Of a stretch of DNA of 64,000 nt, positions 23,967 through 35,962 are shown piece after piece. The notes below the pieces were generated by a model. That model was given only the letters and a program-made list of their open reading frames with translations, was not told the DNA's origin and made no database searches. Source of the stretch: Siphonodentalium dalli (lineage: Eukaryota > Mollusca > Scaphopoda > Gadilida > Siphonodentaliidae); contig CP136061.1 of the NCBI GenBank assembly GCA_032622095.1, positions 174,737,692-174,801,691 on the forward strand. Reading direction: 5' to 3'. The number at the start of each line of letters is the position of its first letter. The stretch's first letter is position 1. The position numbers were made by a program, and so were the translations under genes.

Positions 23967-25230
23967 TCTTCAAAATCGAAGATCAGATAAATTGCTGACA
24001 TCGTAAAATGTCGCATATTTCCAGTTTCGGGCGCTCGTAGTTAATTTTCACTGGGCAATGGATATGCCACATATGGATTGAGAATATTACAGTTGTATTT
24101 AATATGCTCATTTGTCCATATAATAGCCACTCGAATAAAACATGGGAATAATTTAATTTACTAATTCTCGGTTATGGTGTCAAAGTATACCACATTAGAA
24201 CAAAATATCGGTAAGCTCCTCCCACAGCCAACCAATTAAAGCAGAGAATAAAATCTCACTAAATAATCCGGGATTATTGACAGGTTTATGTCGACGTGCA
24301 TGATGGCATGCGCGCGGGAACGATGCATCGGTATTTTTATGTTTGACAACAAAGTCCCATTAAAATCGTACAATGACCACAAAGCCGATGTTATGTACGA
24401 ATTTAAATTTCCTTTAATTAAAAATACTAACCTTCGTATATTTCTACTATAAAATACTTGAAAAACTCGAAAAAAAAGACGATACACACCAGAAATATAT
24501 CCCCTGTGTACATGCCGTTCGGCCGCAGTGTACTTGCCGTTCGGGACACAACAGTTTAATTCTATCTGAGATAAATTTATTTCACTATCGAGCGTCACTG
24601 TATTTAATTAATAGATAAGAATGACGGCTTTTGTTGTCAATTTGGATACATTTGTAAAAATTACTAGCGGACAGTTATGATTGTGTTTACAAAACATTTT
24701 TCCATGCACGTGCGCCATCTCGTCAAGGAAGTCCTTGTATTCCCGCACACAAGGATTAATTGAAGTGATAATGAAAGTCAAGATAGAATTCAATATAATT
24801 TTTTTATAAATACGAATAAAATAACCCATGGATACAAATCCCAACCAAGAATTATTATATGACCGTCCACATGAGACAAGTCGTCCCAAACACAAAATCA
24901 CCGTCGGGGCTAGTTATCTCCCGTCTAGTTGCTCCGTTTCCTTCGTGGACACATGCATTCGAATGCTGGTAGCTGGTGACGGATTATTACCTGTACGTTT
25001 ATCTGGATGCGAAGAGCGATAGTCATAGCACTGGCTTACAAACATGACGTTATGGCTTCGTAATTTAAGTCCATCGGTTATTTTGAACGTCGTCATCAGT
25101 CAAATGATGTACGCCATCGGTCGAACCATCGGTCGTTTTACACGTCGGTCGCATCGGTCGACCGATGATTTAACCGACGTACATCGGCTATCGGTCTGTA
25201 TCGGTTTTTGCATTTCGCTACGGTCCCTTA

Positions 25231-27544
25231 ATCCAAATTTTTCTTTAAAATTAAAAACCTTTTTTGTTGGGTTTACGGATAATGCGGGTTGAATTTGCCA
25301 CGGTGGGGTATGCTAGCACGCGAGTGCACACCTCTTGTTAACATTATCATTATGAATGTGAGTATTTCATCTAATGATTAAAAGACTAGATAGGATTATG
25401 AAAAATATGTTTATCAACAAATGTTATATATTACATAAAGGGGACATGAAACAAATCAAACTATGAATAGTATGATCACTACAATTAGAATCTAGGAGTA
25501 GGACATGTAAATGGTGAGATGTATTAAATTGATTTCATTTTGAAAGTCGTTACTAACATAACTTCATCCAGGTGAACATGACAAAAATAGAATACAGAAT
25601 GTCATGTTGTTTACTACAAAAATTGTCTCAAACGTCATAAAAACCTCACCTTTCTGACTCCCCAACGGACACCCTTGGAAACATGAGATTCTGATAATTC
25701 ATGACAGTTGGTGTACAATTAATTCAGCTGCAATAGATGCCAGATTTTCCTCTTTTTATTGCGATGAGAAAGCACTGTTTTGAATAGAAGAATCGGAGTT
25801 GAACTACCTTTAGCAATGGTGGACAGAATCGGAGTGCGTTGCCGATCAAATGACGTTGAGTGACGTATCTATCCTTCCTTCATCTATGGTGTGACTTAAT
25901 AATACAGTATTGAAAATATTATCTATTTATCTGGCTGAAGTTCCATAATAGAATGTTGGTATATTTTTCTAATTTATAAAAATCAAGTGTAGCCTTTAAA
26001 GAATTTTTTTTTATTTACAGTACTTATGCCAGTAGCCCATATATGCACTTGTACACTTGTCAGTTAAATATGACTGCTTCGCGTATAACCTTTGCACTGG
26101 AGATTTGTATCGAAATTTCCATTTCATATTTTCGCAGGTCTGCGCTCTTTAGTTTTTACCATATATCAGGATTCATGAAAAAAATACGGAACGCTCTTTA
26201 TTAAATTGTTAGGACTAATGCTGAAGTAAAGCTGGGACCTAATGTATCTAAAATCTAATATGCAAATAAGTGTTTCGGAAGATAAAAACTATGTCATTCT
26301 ATTGCGATAACTAGATTCGAAAAAAAACGCATGCATATTATAAAAAGAGCTAAATGCAATAGGCAACATATATCATATACTTTAAGTGAAATGTGAAGGA
26401 TGCAGTCACACCTCATCGTATATTCTGGTCGTTATCCAACGAAATCGGAATCCACAAAAGACATGCACTTTGGGAAGAGCTCGATTTAACCACAGTGGTA
26501 ATTCCATTCAGACAGAGATAGAGGGCGGGATCTACACCTGTTGATACTATAATGATTGACGTCTGTGTTTTTTTTTGTGTCCTTTGCCCACTGGTAATTG
26601 ATTTCTGTATGCGGTACAACAGAACCCTTTGATATTTGTTGTCTTTTGTCAGTTAGATTTCCGGTTGGCTGCTTTGATGCATCTTGCTGTGTTTTAGTTG
26701 CATGTTATGAACAGTGGCCAAGTTGAATCAAATTTAAAGTCATTGTTATAACTCCACAGGTTTAAAGTCTATAATCTATAAAGTATCGCTGACTCAGCAC
26801 TCACACTAAATAAATAATAGCACACCGCGAATATCACATCGAGTTTTAAAACTTGGATAACAGGATTGAGACATTCATTATGAAATTCGTGTTCCTCACA
26901 CTTTGAAGTATAACTGTTGGGCTCACACAGATAGCCAATTATATTAAATGAGTTTTTATTTTTAAACAATGCTTATTATTACTATAATCATACCAATAAT
27001 GAAATTCAGCTGCATGGATAATCTGGGATGTTACCAATAAATTGGGATCATTTGAGCATGGCCTGTAGGATAAGCCTAAGGATAAAATCTAACAAACATC
27101 TATAGAAACTAACAAATCTTAATATATTTCTTATTTTACGAACACATATCCGTTTCAGCATTTAATGTTATATACCGGTACTGTACTTCCTTGAAGCAGA
27201 CATCATTTTGGTAACATAAATATCCGAATTATTATCTACTCAGAATATATTTGATACAATGTTTAAGGCAAGTGTATAGATGTACATAAATACAAACTTA
27301 TTAAAAATATACACCGGACCTAATGTAAGTCAGGAAGGAAATTGATGTCGTTAATAATTGTAAATTGGCTAACCAATCACAATGCGAATATTAATGGCGA
27401 CTTCTTTGAAGTCAGTACACGCGTTGCATGGGAGGACAGTGTTGACATTGCAAACAGTGTCAAACTGACATCATTGCTATAACTAGGTCAGCCGTGCACT
27501 TTTTCAGTGCCATGGAACTTCTTATAGTGCTATTTGCGCAAACT
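25231..27544. other. Intronic stretch, no gene; one dispersed repeat at 26092-26230
   Basis: 26092-26230 ('ataacctttgcactg', 'cattcatattttc'-type block, 'gattcatgaaaaaa') is a diverged copy of 49141-49290. Otherwise I see no exon with acceptable borders in the phase expected between exons 2 and 3. Confidence 0.45.
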
Positions 27545-27763
27545 CAAATTCCGATAACGTTATGGTGAATTCCGCAAATTCCGAAAACGTCGGACGTATT
27601 CCCGAAAAAATTCTGCAAATGTCGTCTCCTTTCCGCAAAACTTAGCGCTATTTCCCGAAAGAAGGAACGTAATTTCCGCAAAATTTCCGGAAACAGCTTT
27701 CCGCAAATTGTTCATAACATAATTTTTTTTTCGGAATTCCGCTAAGACTTTTGAGATGCTCCC
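27545..27763. mobile_element. Short-word array element, TTCCGCAAA family (copy 1)
   Basis: Made of repeated TTCCGCAAA/TTCCGAAAA words and ending AGACTTTTGAGATGCTCCC followed by TAA. The same series and end recur at 46121-46325 ('cgcaaagacttttgagacgc'). Read inward the end is GGGAGCATCTCAAAAGTC, close to the ends of two other elements here. The left boundary is unclear. Probably a small TIR element or MITE. Confidence 0.5.
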
Positions 27764-27766
27764 TAA

Positions 27767-28987
27767 CATTGCTGATGCATTTTGGTAAATTTTTATTACT
27801 GTAACCACCGTCATTACCAGAAATATTGAATTTTTCTGTCACAAACTTTACATTAAAATCTGTTTTTGAACGGAAATGGGCAGAACGTTGAAATGGAGAG
27901 CGATCATATTATGTGGCTACTCTGGCCCTTTAACATAAAAATTCTGGCCATTAGCATCAAAATTGATCAACTTATATACTATTGTTAGGAAAACCATTTC
28001 CTCCATTGTGCATATAAAACGCCATCAAAATGGAGAACACTCCGGCATCACCTCTCTATTGATTAACATATCATTGAGTTACTGTTGAAAGTGATATATA
28101 GTCACCCAAATGTAGAACCCACTCATGACTACAGTCACTCCATGAATACATTATATACATGAACACCAATTAACCACGTGTTACTCGCTTTATGCACATA
28201 CTCCTCGCCCATAACCATATAGCCACAATTTGGTATACCCATACACCCCACACATGACCATACAGCCATGAGTAACCATGCAGGCACAGCATGTATACTC
28301 CTACAACTCACACAAGACCATATATTTACTCCCAAGGTCCCAAATAAATGATACCCATACCCAATTTATATTATAGGCTACACAGGATATTTTCCATGTC
28401 AAATTTCAAACCATTGTTTTGATGTGGTGCAAATCCGTGTATTTACAGTAAATGTTAATGCCCCGAATATCTCCTGAAGCAAGTGCTATTAATTTGCTAC
28501 ATTGTCGAATTATGACAATACCATGAACCAGTGATGTACTGCAAAATGAAATGACTTTAATAGCCATCTGTTGTTTATTACATTTCCATAGTATGAGGAC
28601 AGTGGTGGCCCAGGGTTTATCAACTCCCACATAACTCTCTGGTTTCTGCCTGTTACAGACTTATATCTCTCCAATGATAGCCTATCAATGAAATATTCAA
28701 GTGACATACCTGGTACAGTCTCCTAATTTTATAGAGTTAAAATTGTTAACCCTGGTAATGAATTTTTGCTTCTTTTTTTTTACATTTTTCAGTTAATCAT
28801 TCTCCTATTATATCTCCAGGTTTCTCCTCCTTCACTTGTATGGATTTTTGTAGTTAAAAATGAAGCCTGCTCAACATTCCTGATACTTTAACAGAGAAAT
28901 ACCTTTCATCTGATATATCTCATTTTATATTGGATTATGTTGACACACTCTTTGCCCCTATTGAATGATTAATTTATTTTGAATTTT
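27767..28987. other. Intronic, no gene recognised
   Basis: Includes a stretch rich in 'cataccc' and 'acaccccacacatgacca' motifs (28100-28360). The minus frames 28406-28707 have no family signature. Confidence 0.4.
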
Positions 28988-29018
28988 ATGTGTACCCATA
29001 CCATAGTATGGTACACAT
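28988..29018. repeat. R2 terminal hairpin
   Basis: Palindrome atgtgtaccc-atac-catagtat-ggtacacat followed by 'ccggattgacattcgtcgtt' and GTCC-rich sequence, the start of an R2 copy that runs to about 29440 and is followed by a partial R1 3' end (to about 29560). Confidence 0.7.
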
Positions 29019-29716
29019 AGTTTTGACATCCGGATTGACATTCGTCGTTCGTCCATCTGTCTATCTGTCCATAGACACTTTATGCATGATACGATAACTC
29101 AAACATTTTTTATTCGATCGTAAGCCAATTTTGTATATGTGTTTCTCAGCCCAAAACACAGATCTACTTCAAATATGGGTTTGATCAGAGAATTTTTTGC
29201 GGAGTTAAGGCCCTTCCTCGACTTAGAATTCATGCATGCTGCAATAACTCAAACAAAATTTATCTCATCGGATCCAAATATGGTACATGAGTTTCTCAGC
29301 CCAAAATACAGATAGAATTTGGGTTTGATACAATTTTTTTTATGGATTTTAGCGTCCAAGCTAAAAATAGCTAATCAATATCGCCAAGGTATGGGTTAAA
29401 CATCTTTAAACTTATTTCTTGCCCTGCATCGCGCATTTGAGAAATGTTACGAAAATTTATAGGGATGTTTTAGTAGGTTCAGCTCTACTCATTCCTTCTG
29501 TTTTATCATTCTATTGACTGCTCAGTATAAAATTAACACCTCCCCAAATTGAGCTATATGTTGGCAACTATATCAACTCCAAAAACAGGGGTGCAGACAT
29601 TGGAACAGTTTGTTGGATAATGTAATTTCTGCGGAATCGCAACCATCATCCAAAGAGCAATTAGATAATTGTTTTTGGAACATTAGATATATGTACAACT
29701 AAATTGATCGTTGTAG

Positions 29717-29908
29717 ATTGAAGTAAGAGATATGATGGTGATGATTCGAGAAGGTCTTGAACAATTAATGGCTGTGATTGAATGCTGTCCACCATCTCAA
29801 CAAGCTGAGGAGCCTTGTATATCACCATTTCCAAAATCTATGCTATCTAAGATGTCAGTTGAGAAATATGGCAGTGATAAATTCAACATCTGTGTAACAC
29901 ACATCAAG
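29717..29908 (+). CDS. Midasin-like gene, internal exon 3 of 6
   Basis: 192 nt, 64 codons, phase 0 at both ends, acceptor gttgtag and canonical donor gtaagt. Other frames have early stops. It encodes IEVRDMMVMIREGLEQLMAV, then IECCPPSQQAEEPC, then a linker ending KFNICVTHIK. The GLEQL...CCP signature is what I most associate with the midasin linker, recalled rather than searched. The exon sits between two R2/R1 repeat copies, with R2 starting only 40 bp after its donor. Confidence 0.7.
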
Positions 29909-29947
29909 GTAAGTTTAAGGTAGAATGAGTCCACATAGTTCATTTTT

Positions 29948-30480
29948 ATGTGTACCCATACCATGTATGGTACACATAATGCTGACGTCCGGATCAACCA
30001 TCCGTCGTTCGTCCGTCTGTCTGTCCGTAGACACTTGCTATCCGATTCGATTACTCAAGTATTTTTTATCGGATCCTGTTAAAATTTTATGTGCATGTTT
30101 ATGATGACACACCCCTCACCTGTATAGTTTTTGGTATTGATCGGTTGATCGGTTTAGAAATGATTAACACTTTCCATCCATATCTGGTCATGTTCTATCC
30201 GATGCCATAACTAATGTATTTTTTGTCCGATTGTGTTCATATTTTATATACAGGTTTATGATGACACATGGCTCACCTGTATTTTTTTTGGTATAGATTG
30301 GTTGATCGGATTAGAAATAATTAACCCTTTCACACACATGCCATCCAAAGCAATAAGTCAAATATGTTTCTTCTGATTTACCTCATATTTCTTACCAAGG
30401 TTTTCCTTACCACACTCTTCATCTGTATGGATTTTGGTTTTGATTAATTAACCCTTATACTCTTGAACCAGGGTTATTAA
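29948..30480 (+). repeat. R2 repeat copy
   Basis: Starts with the R2 hairpin (29948-29977), then a 'gacgtccggatcaaccatcc' and GTCC-rich stretch, then two diverged units ('gttcatattttat', 'gtttatgatgacaca', 'cacctgta'). The 3' end is not clear. Confidence 0.65.
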
Positions 30481-30958
30481 TGAACACTCTATTTGATAGT
30501 TTTATACATTAATTAGGTGTGATGTCCTATATGAAGATTTTATTGCAATTGTCATGTGAATATCCAATATGCAATGTTGAGAGTACATTTGTTATACATA
30601 TACCTGTAAGTTGAAAGCGATTTTAAAAGCTATATGGTGGAGTGGTGGACAACTCTATTAGAAATATAATGATAACATTCCCTCTTGCTTGTCCAGGCAG
30701 ACAAACAACTCTGGCAATAATTGTTTATCAAAAAATGATTGATGGAGCTTGCTATACCCAGAGAAGCCTGTCATAATCTGGGTTCTGCAGTGTTTTAATA
30801 AATCAGGTTTACAATGCTATGAAGTTCTCTTCCAACACAGACCAACAGAGAGAGTATCCAGTTACAATGACTCTCTCTTGCATTGAGTTAATTAACTGCA
30901 GGGAGATGTGTTGGCCATATATGATGAAATTTCATAGATGGAATGTCTATACTATTAT
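30481..30958. other. Intronic, no gene recognised
   Basis: Unique-looking sequence between R2 and R1 copies. Confidence 0.4.
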
Positions 30959-33690
30959 TAGCTCAACTTTACTTTGTAAAGTTTGAGCTATTGCCATGGC
31001 TTTGTCGTCCGTGTGTGCGTAAGGCGTCAACAATGCAGGCTACAGGTCGGATCATTATGAAATTTGTTACAGCTGTTGACATCAACATTTAGACCAGAAT
31101 TATTAATTTTGGGGTCATTTGGAAAATAAACTTGGCCGCCAGTGGCCATTTTGGATTTCAAAATTCAATCCATTAGCACGGGCTACAGGCTGTACTGTTT
31201 GTCTGATCATCATGAAATTTGTCATGGATGTTAATATTGACATGTAGATGGGAACGAGTAATTTTGGGGTCATTCGGGCCATGATTCGGCCCAAAAACAT
31301 GGCCGCCATCTTGGATTTTACTCTTTGTATGACTAAAGTTTTTAGCACGGGCTACAGGTCGTACTTTTAGTCTGATCATCATAAAATTTGTCAAGAATGT
31401 TAATAATGACATGTAGATGGGAACGAGTCGTTTTGGGGTCATTCGGCCAAAAAACATGGCCACCAGCAGCCATCTTGGATTTTACTCTTTGTATGACTAA
31501 ATTCTTTAGCACGGGCTGCAGGTCGTACCTTTAGTCTGATCATCATAAAATTTGTCATGATTGTTAACAATGACATGTAGTTGGGAACAAGTAATTTTGG
31601 GGTCATTCGGCCAAAAAACATGGTCGCCAGCAGCCATCTTGGATTTTACTCTTTGTATGACTAAATCCTTTAGCACGGGCTACAGGTCGTACCTTTAGTA
31701 TGATCATCATAAAATTTGTCTTGAATGTTAATAATGACATGTAGATGGGAACGAGTCATTTTGGGGTCATTCAGTCAAAAAACATGGCTGCCAGCAGCCA
31801 TCTTGGATTTTACTCTTTGTATGACTAAATTCTTTAGCACGGGCTACAGGTCGTACTTTTAGTCTGATCATCATAAAATTTGTCAAGAATGTTAATAATG
31901 ACATGTAGATGGGAACGAGTCATTTTGGGGTCATTCGGCCAAAAAACATGGCCGCCAGCAGCCATCTTGGATTTTACTCTTTGTATGACTAAATTCTTTA
32001 GCACGGGCTACAGGTCGTACTTTTAGTCTGATCATCATAAAATTTGTCAAGAATGTTAATAATGACATGTAGATGGGAACGAGTCATTTTGGGGTCGTTC
32101 GGCCAAAAAACATGGCCGCCAGCAGCCATCTTGGATTTCAAATTTCAATCCATTGGCGTGGGCTACAGGTCGTACTTTTAGTCTGATCATCATAAAATTT
32201 GTCTTGAATGTTAATAATGACATGTAGATGGGAACGAGTAATTTTGGGGTCATTTGGCGAAAAACATGGCCGCCAGCAGCCATCTTGGATTTTACTCTTT
32301 GTATGACTAAATTCTTTAGCACGGGCTACATGTCGTACCTTTAGTCTGATCATCATAAAATTTGTCATGAATGTTAATAATGACATGTAGATGGGAACGA
32401 GTCATTTTGGGGTCATTCGGCCAAAATACATGGCTGCCAGCAGCCATCTTGGATTTTACTCTTTGCATGACTAAATCCTTTGGCACGGTCTACAGGTCGT
32501 TGCTTTTGTCGGAACTTCATGAAATTTGTCATGGATGTTAACAATGACATGTAGATGGGAACGAGTCGTTTTGGGGTCGTTCGACCGAAAAATATGGCCG
32601 CTGGTGGCCATCTTAGATTTCAAATTTACAGGTCGTACTGTTCGTCTGATCATAATGAAATATGTCATAGATGTTAATATTGACATGTAGATGGGAAACG
32701 AGTGATTTTGGGGTCGTTCGGCCAAAAAACATGGCCGCCAGCAGCCATCTTGGATTTTACTCTTTGCATGACTAAATCCTTTGGCACAGGCTACAGGTTG
32801 TAGCTTTGGTCGGAACTTCATGAAATTTGTCATGGATGTTAACAATGACAAGTAGATGGGAACGAGTCATTTTGGGGTCGTTCGGCCGAAAAACATGGCC
32901 GCCGGTGGCCATCTTCGATTTCAAATTTCAATCCATTGGTGCGGGCTACAGGTCGTACTGTTCGTCTGATCATCATGAAATATATCATAGATGTTAATAT
33001 TGACATGTAGATGGGAACGAGTGATTTTGGGGTCGTTCGGCCAAAAAACATGACCGCCAGCAGCCATCTTGGATTTTACTCTTTGCATGACTAAATCCTT
33101 TGGCACAGGTTACAGGTCGTAGCTTTGGTTGGATCTTCATGAAATTTGTCATGGATGTTAACAATGACATGTAGATGGGAACAAGTCATTTTGGGGTCGT
33201 TCGGCTGAAAAACATGGCTGCTGGTGGCCATCTTGGATTTCAAATTTCAATCCATTGGCGCGGCCTACAGGTCGTACTGTTCGTCTGATCATCATGAAAT
33301 ATGTCATAGATGTTAATATTGACATGTAGATGGGAACGAGTGATTTGGGGTCGTTCAGCCAAAAAACATGGACGTCAGCAGCCATCTTGGATTTTACTCT
33401 TGGCATGACTAAATCCTTTGGCACGGGCTACAGGTCGTAGCTTTGGTTGGAACTTCAAGAAATTTGTCATGGATGTTAACAATGACACGTAGATGGGAAC
33501 GAGTCCTTTTGGGGTCAATTGGCCCAAAAAATATGGCCGCCAGCAGCCATCTTGTATTTTACTCTTTGCATGACTAAATCCTTTGGCACAGGTTAGACAT
33601 TTCAATTAGCACCTTTCCTATTCCTCCATTTACTGTCAACCATTAAATTATTCCCCTACCTAAGTTGAGCTACAGTGTCATTGACACTTT
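30959..33690 (+). repeat. R1 repeat, full copy with about 16 units of 164 bp
   Basis: 5' hairpin TAGCTC...GAGCTA (30959-30990), then 'ttgccatggctttgtcgtcc', then a tandem array with a 164-bp step (unit starts 31445, 31609, 31773). It ends 'aagttgagctacagtgtca' with AGTGTCATTGACACT at 33674-33688. TAGCTCAACTT at the start and AAGTTGAGCTA near the end form subterminal inverted repeats. Two unit types occur: one with 'ttttactctttgcatgacta', one with 'caatccattggcgcgggc'. They alternate between about 32600 and 33400. Every unit has a small hairpin, ATGGCTGC-CA-GCAGCCAT or a variant. The minus-strand open frames across the array only reflect a unit length and composition with few stops. Confidence 0.85.
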
Positions 33691-33958
33691 CATTTGAGTT
33701 TTGTTGTTCCAAATTGCATGGTTCACAACAGGGTTCCACACTTTTAGTTTCTTCTTCTTCAGCTTACTTCTCTGTTTGTATCCAGGTATACTGTGTAGTG
33801 CTTCTTTTGTGAGTGTAGAAGATAAATGTTAAATTGCAGCCGACACTTCATAACCAGTTTCCAGATATATTGGAAAAGGTTTCAGCTCCCTTCTGATGAA
33901 CTCATTATAATGCAATTTGTTACATTTCTCCCATTTAGGCTTGGGGTTTATGATCACA

Positions 33959-34711
33959 TCAGCAACTTTTGCTTCTGATGAGACTTGCATGCAGAAATGC
34001 AGAGACTGGGACATGGTCCGACAAGTTGTTATCTGTCCTACCCACCACTGTCCAATTTGTCGTCATTGTAGAAGCTGTTCTGTTGCAGAAAATGTAATCA
34101 ATCTCTGCAGCATCCCGATTATTAACATGGAAAAATGTTGGTTGTCCGGTTTGGAGCGTGGATAATCTCTTCAGTTCATAAAAATTCTTCAGTTCTCCAT
34201 CTCTCTCATTTCCAGTCCGCCCCTCCAATGAAAAATTGAAATCTCCACAGACGTATACAGCGTGTGTATCATTGAATTTGTCCAAATTCTCTTCAATTTG
34301 GGCAAGAGTTTGATCATATACTTCCTTTGTAGAATTTCCTCTAGATGGCATATAGGCTGATATGATACACATCAGTGTTTGGGATAATATTTCCAAAACT
34401 GTTATGTGACAGTCCCCATCTGGATGCCTTCTGTACTGTACACTCCTCTGCATGTTATATAAGATAGCGGTGCCACCATAGCATCTTGGAACTTTTATAG
34501 GAGCGATCGGACTGTCATCATCAACTGCTTTTGCAAATACATCATATGTGGTCGATATGTCCTTCAGAAATGAGAGTTGGAAGTTGTATAGCCAGTGCGC
34601 CTGCACACATAAAATATCTGTACTCTTCAACAGCTCTTGCAAGAAAATGTTTTTACTCCTTGCATTCTTCACATTGAATGTTGTTAATGTAAGATTGTTT
34701 CCATCGGCCAT
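33959..34711 (-). CDS. LINE ORF2 N-terminal AP-like endonuclease domain
   Basis: 251 codons open from ATG at 34711. In order: TLTTFNVKNARSKN (first Asn motif), ILCVQAHWL (normally a catalytic QE-H; here Q-A-H, so the Glu looks lost), GGTAILYN, CIISAYMPSRG (substrate-loop Tyr), VYVCGDFNFSL (catalytic D-x-N), EIDYIFCN (I-D-Y-I box) and LSDHVPV (catalytic Asp-His). This is the exonuclease III-like endonuclease that nicks target DNA for retrotransposition in L1/CR1/L2-type elements. The replaced Glu and the missing RT mean it is non-functional as a retrotransposase, although the frame is intact over its whole length. Confidence 0.85.
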   Translation of the reverse strand: MADGNNLTLTTFNVKNARSKNIFLQELLKSTDILCVQAHWLYNFQLSFLKDISTTYDVFAKAVDDDSPIAPIKVPRCYGGTAILYNMQRSVQYRRHPDGDCHITVLEILSQTLMCIISAYMPSRGNSTKEVYDQTLAQIEENLDKFNDTHAVYVCGDFNFSLEGRTGNERDGELKNFYELKRLSTLQTGQPTFFHVNNRDAAEIDYIFCNRTASTMTTNWTVVGRTDNNLSDHVPVSAFLHASLIRSKSC

Positions 34712-35111
34712 CTTATGGTCGAGGCTCAGCCATGGTCTAAAAAAGAGTTATCATCCTTTGAGCATGTAGTAACCGGTGACATATGCAGACTATAAAGCTG
34801 TACATGTGTGACATCATCATTGAAAGTCACCTTTTTTGGAGTGGAGTGCCTTATTTGAAGTTCCTGATTTTGATCCATTATTTTCTTGGGCCATCCGTCG
34901 TTTTGATGCACAAATTTTACAGATGATATTGATTGTGGTCTATTCTTAAAACTGTTGAGAATTCTATGGGGTAATGACCCCCTTATGCTGGTATATTTCG
35001 ATTGTTATCCCACGGGCTCAGCCGACGCAAATGATTTCTTTCATTTCTCTTGTTTATGAAGCGAGGTGGTGCAGAATGATAAGATTCTCTTTGGTATTGT
35101 TGTTGACATTG

Positions 35112-35519
35112 TCACTGAAGAGCAGTAAGTCTCATCTGTAGCTGCTGAATCTCCATGTTGGTTAGCCTGTCCCTAGTTCCCTTCATAGAATCATGTTCCA
35201 TACTAAGGGATTTTCCTGGTCGGTATGTTGTTTCACAATGGCAGGAGGTATTACCTTTTGTAATGACATGTACATCATGTACGTCAGGATTTGTTACCTG
35301 GGCTGCTGCTTGCATCCTCAAGACACGATTTGAGTTCTCCATGTCATTGATCTTTGATTCCAGTTTCATGATGTAGTCCATTTTATGTTTCTCTTGCTCA
35401 CCATCTTCATTTCTAAGTTCTTTTACTTTTGGATTAGGCTTCATTTTGACTCTGAGCACCTTAATAGGAGAGGAAGGAAGACTATCTCTTGGTACTGGAT
35501 GATTCTGATCAGAAGACAC
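35112..35519 (-). CDS. LINE ORF1-like fragment with coiled coil
   Basis: 135 codons, lysine- and glutamate-rich, with a heptad-like LESKINDMENSNRVLRMQ segment and a second LTNMEIQQLQMRLTALQ at the end. It lies just upstream of the endonuclease on the same strand, as expected of a LINE ORF1, whose coiled coil mediates trimerisation and RNA binding. No RRM or zinc knuckle is visible in this piece. The 5' part is interrupted by stops and a tandem duplication. Confidence 0.5.
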   Translation of the reverse strand: MSSDQNHPVPRDSLPSSPIKVLRVKMKPNPKVKELRNEDGEQEKHKMDYIMKLESKINDMENSNRVLRMQAAAQVTNPDVHDVHVITKGNTSCHCETTYRPGKSLSMEHDSMKGTRDRLTNMEIQQLQMRLTALQ

Positions 35520-35962
35520 AATTTAAATAATTTTTGGCTGTGTCATATTCCAGTTCTTTGTGTTAGTGGTGGAATTGTTATTAGAACTGTTCTCCGGAAT
35601 AACCTGTGTTGGTAGACATTTTTTCCCTGATGCTACATTGAGAGCATTACTTCATTTTGTTCCTCTGTCATAACGTTAAACATCGGCCCTGTTTTCTCCT
35701 CTTGATTTTTGTGTGCCTCTGCATTTGGTACTGAGTAATTCTGATCAGAAGACACGAGGTGAATAATTTTTGGCTGTGTCATATTCCCGTTCTTCGTGTT
35801 AGTGGTGGCATTATTATTAGAACTGTTCTCCAGAATAACCTGCGTTGGTAGATTTTTCCCCCCTGATGCTACGTTGAGAGCATTTGCCTCATTTCGTTCC
35901 TGTCATAATGCTAGACGTTGGCCCTGTTTTCTCCTGATTTTTGTGCACCTCTGCATTTGTGC
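35491..35962. repeat. 236-bp tandem duplication in the LINE 5' region
   Basis: Units 35491-35726 and 35727-35962 share 'attctgatcagaagacac', 'aataatttttggctgtgtca', 'gttagtggtgg' and 'tagaactgttctcc'. There are many substitutions, so the duplication is old. Confidence 0.8.

Larger units (their letters stand above)
16372..25227. mobile_element. Putative 8.9-kb TIR element (PIF/Harbinger-like ends) with TTA target duplication
   Basis: The left end is GGGACCGTCGCGAAATGC followed by AAAAACCGATACCGACCGAT. The right end is the inverted match (ATCGGTCTGTATCGG, then TTTTTGCATTTCGCTACGGTCCC). About 37 of the outer 42 positions pair. TTA lies immediately outside each end (16369-16371, 25228-25230). 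Both subterminal regions are arrays of CCATCGGT/ACCGATGG words. GGG-starting ends with a TWA duplication fit PIF/Harbinger. No transposase is seen. The contents are a FLYWCH relic, a duplicated block, tandem repeats and a foldback element. The two ends could belong to separate copies of one family. Confidence 0.55.

Noticed and set aside
24236-24901. Two minus frames of 120 and 97 codons side by side
   Set aside because: Frames do not connect through plausible splice sites and show no known motif; probably chance in AT-rich DNA.
31115-33605. A dozen minus-strand frames of 60-126 codons with recurring 'MSLLT' and 'HAKSKIQDG' phrases
   Set aside because: They repeat with the 164-bp unit and shift frame between units because 164 is not a multiple of 3. 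They are a by-product of the R1 array, not a protein family.
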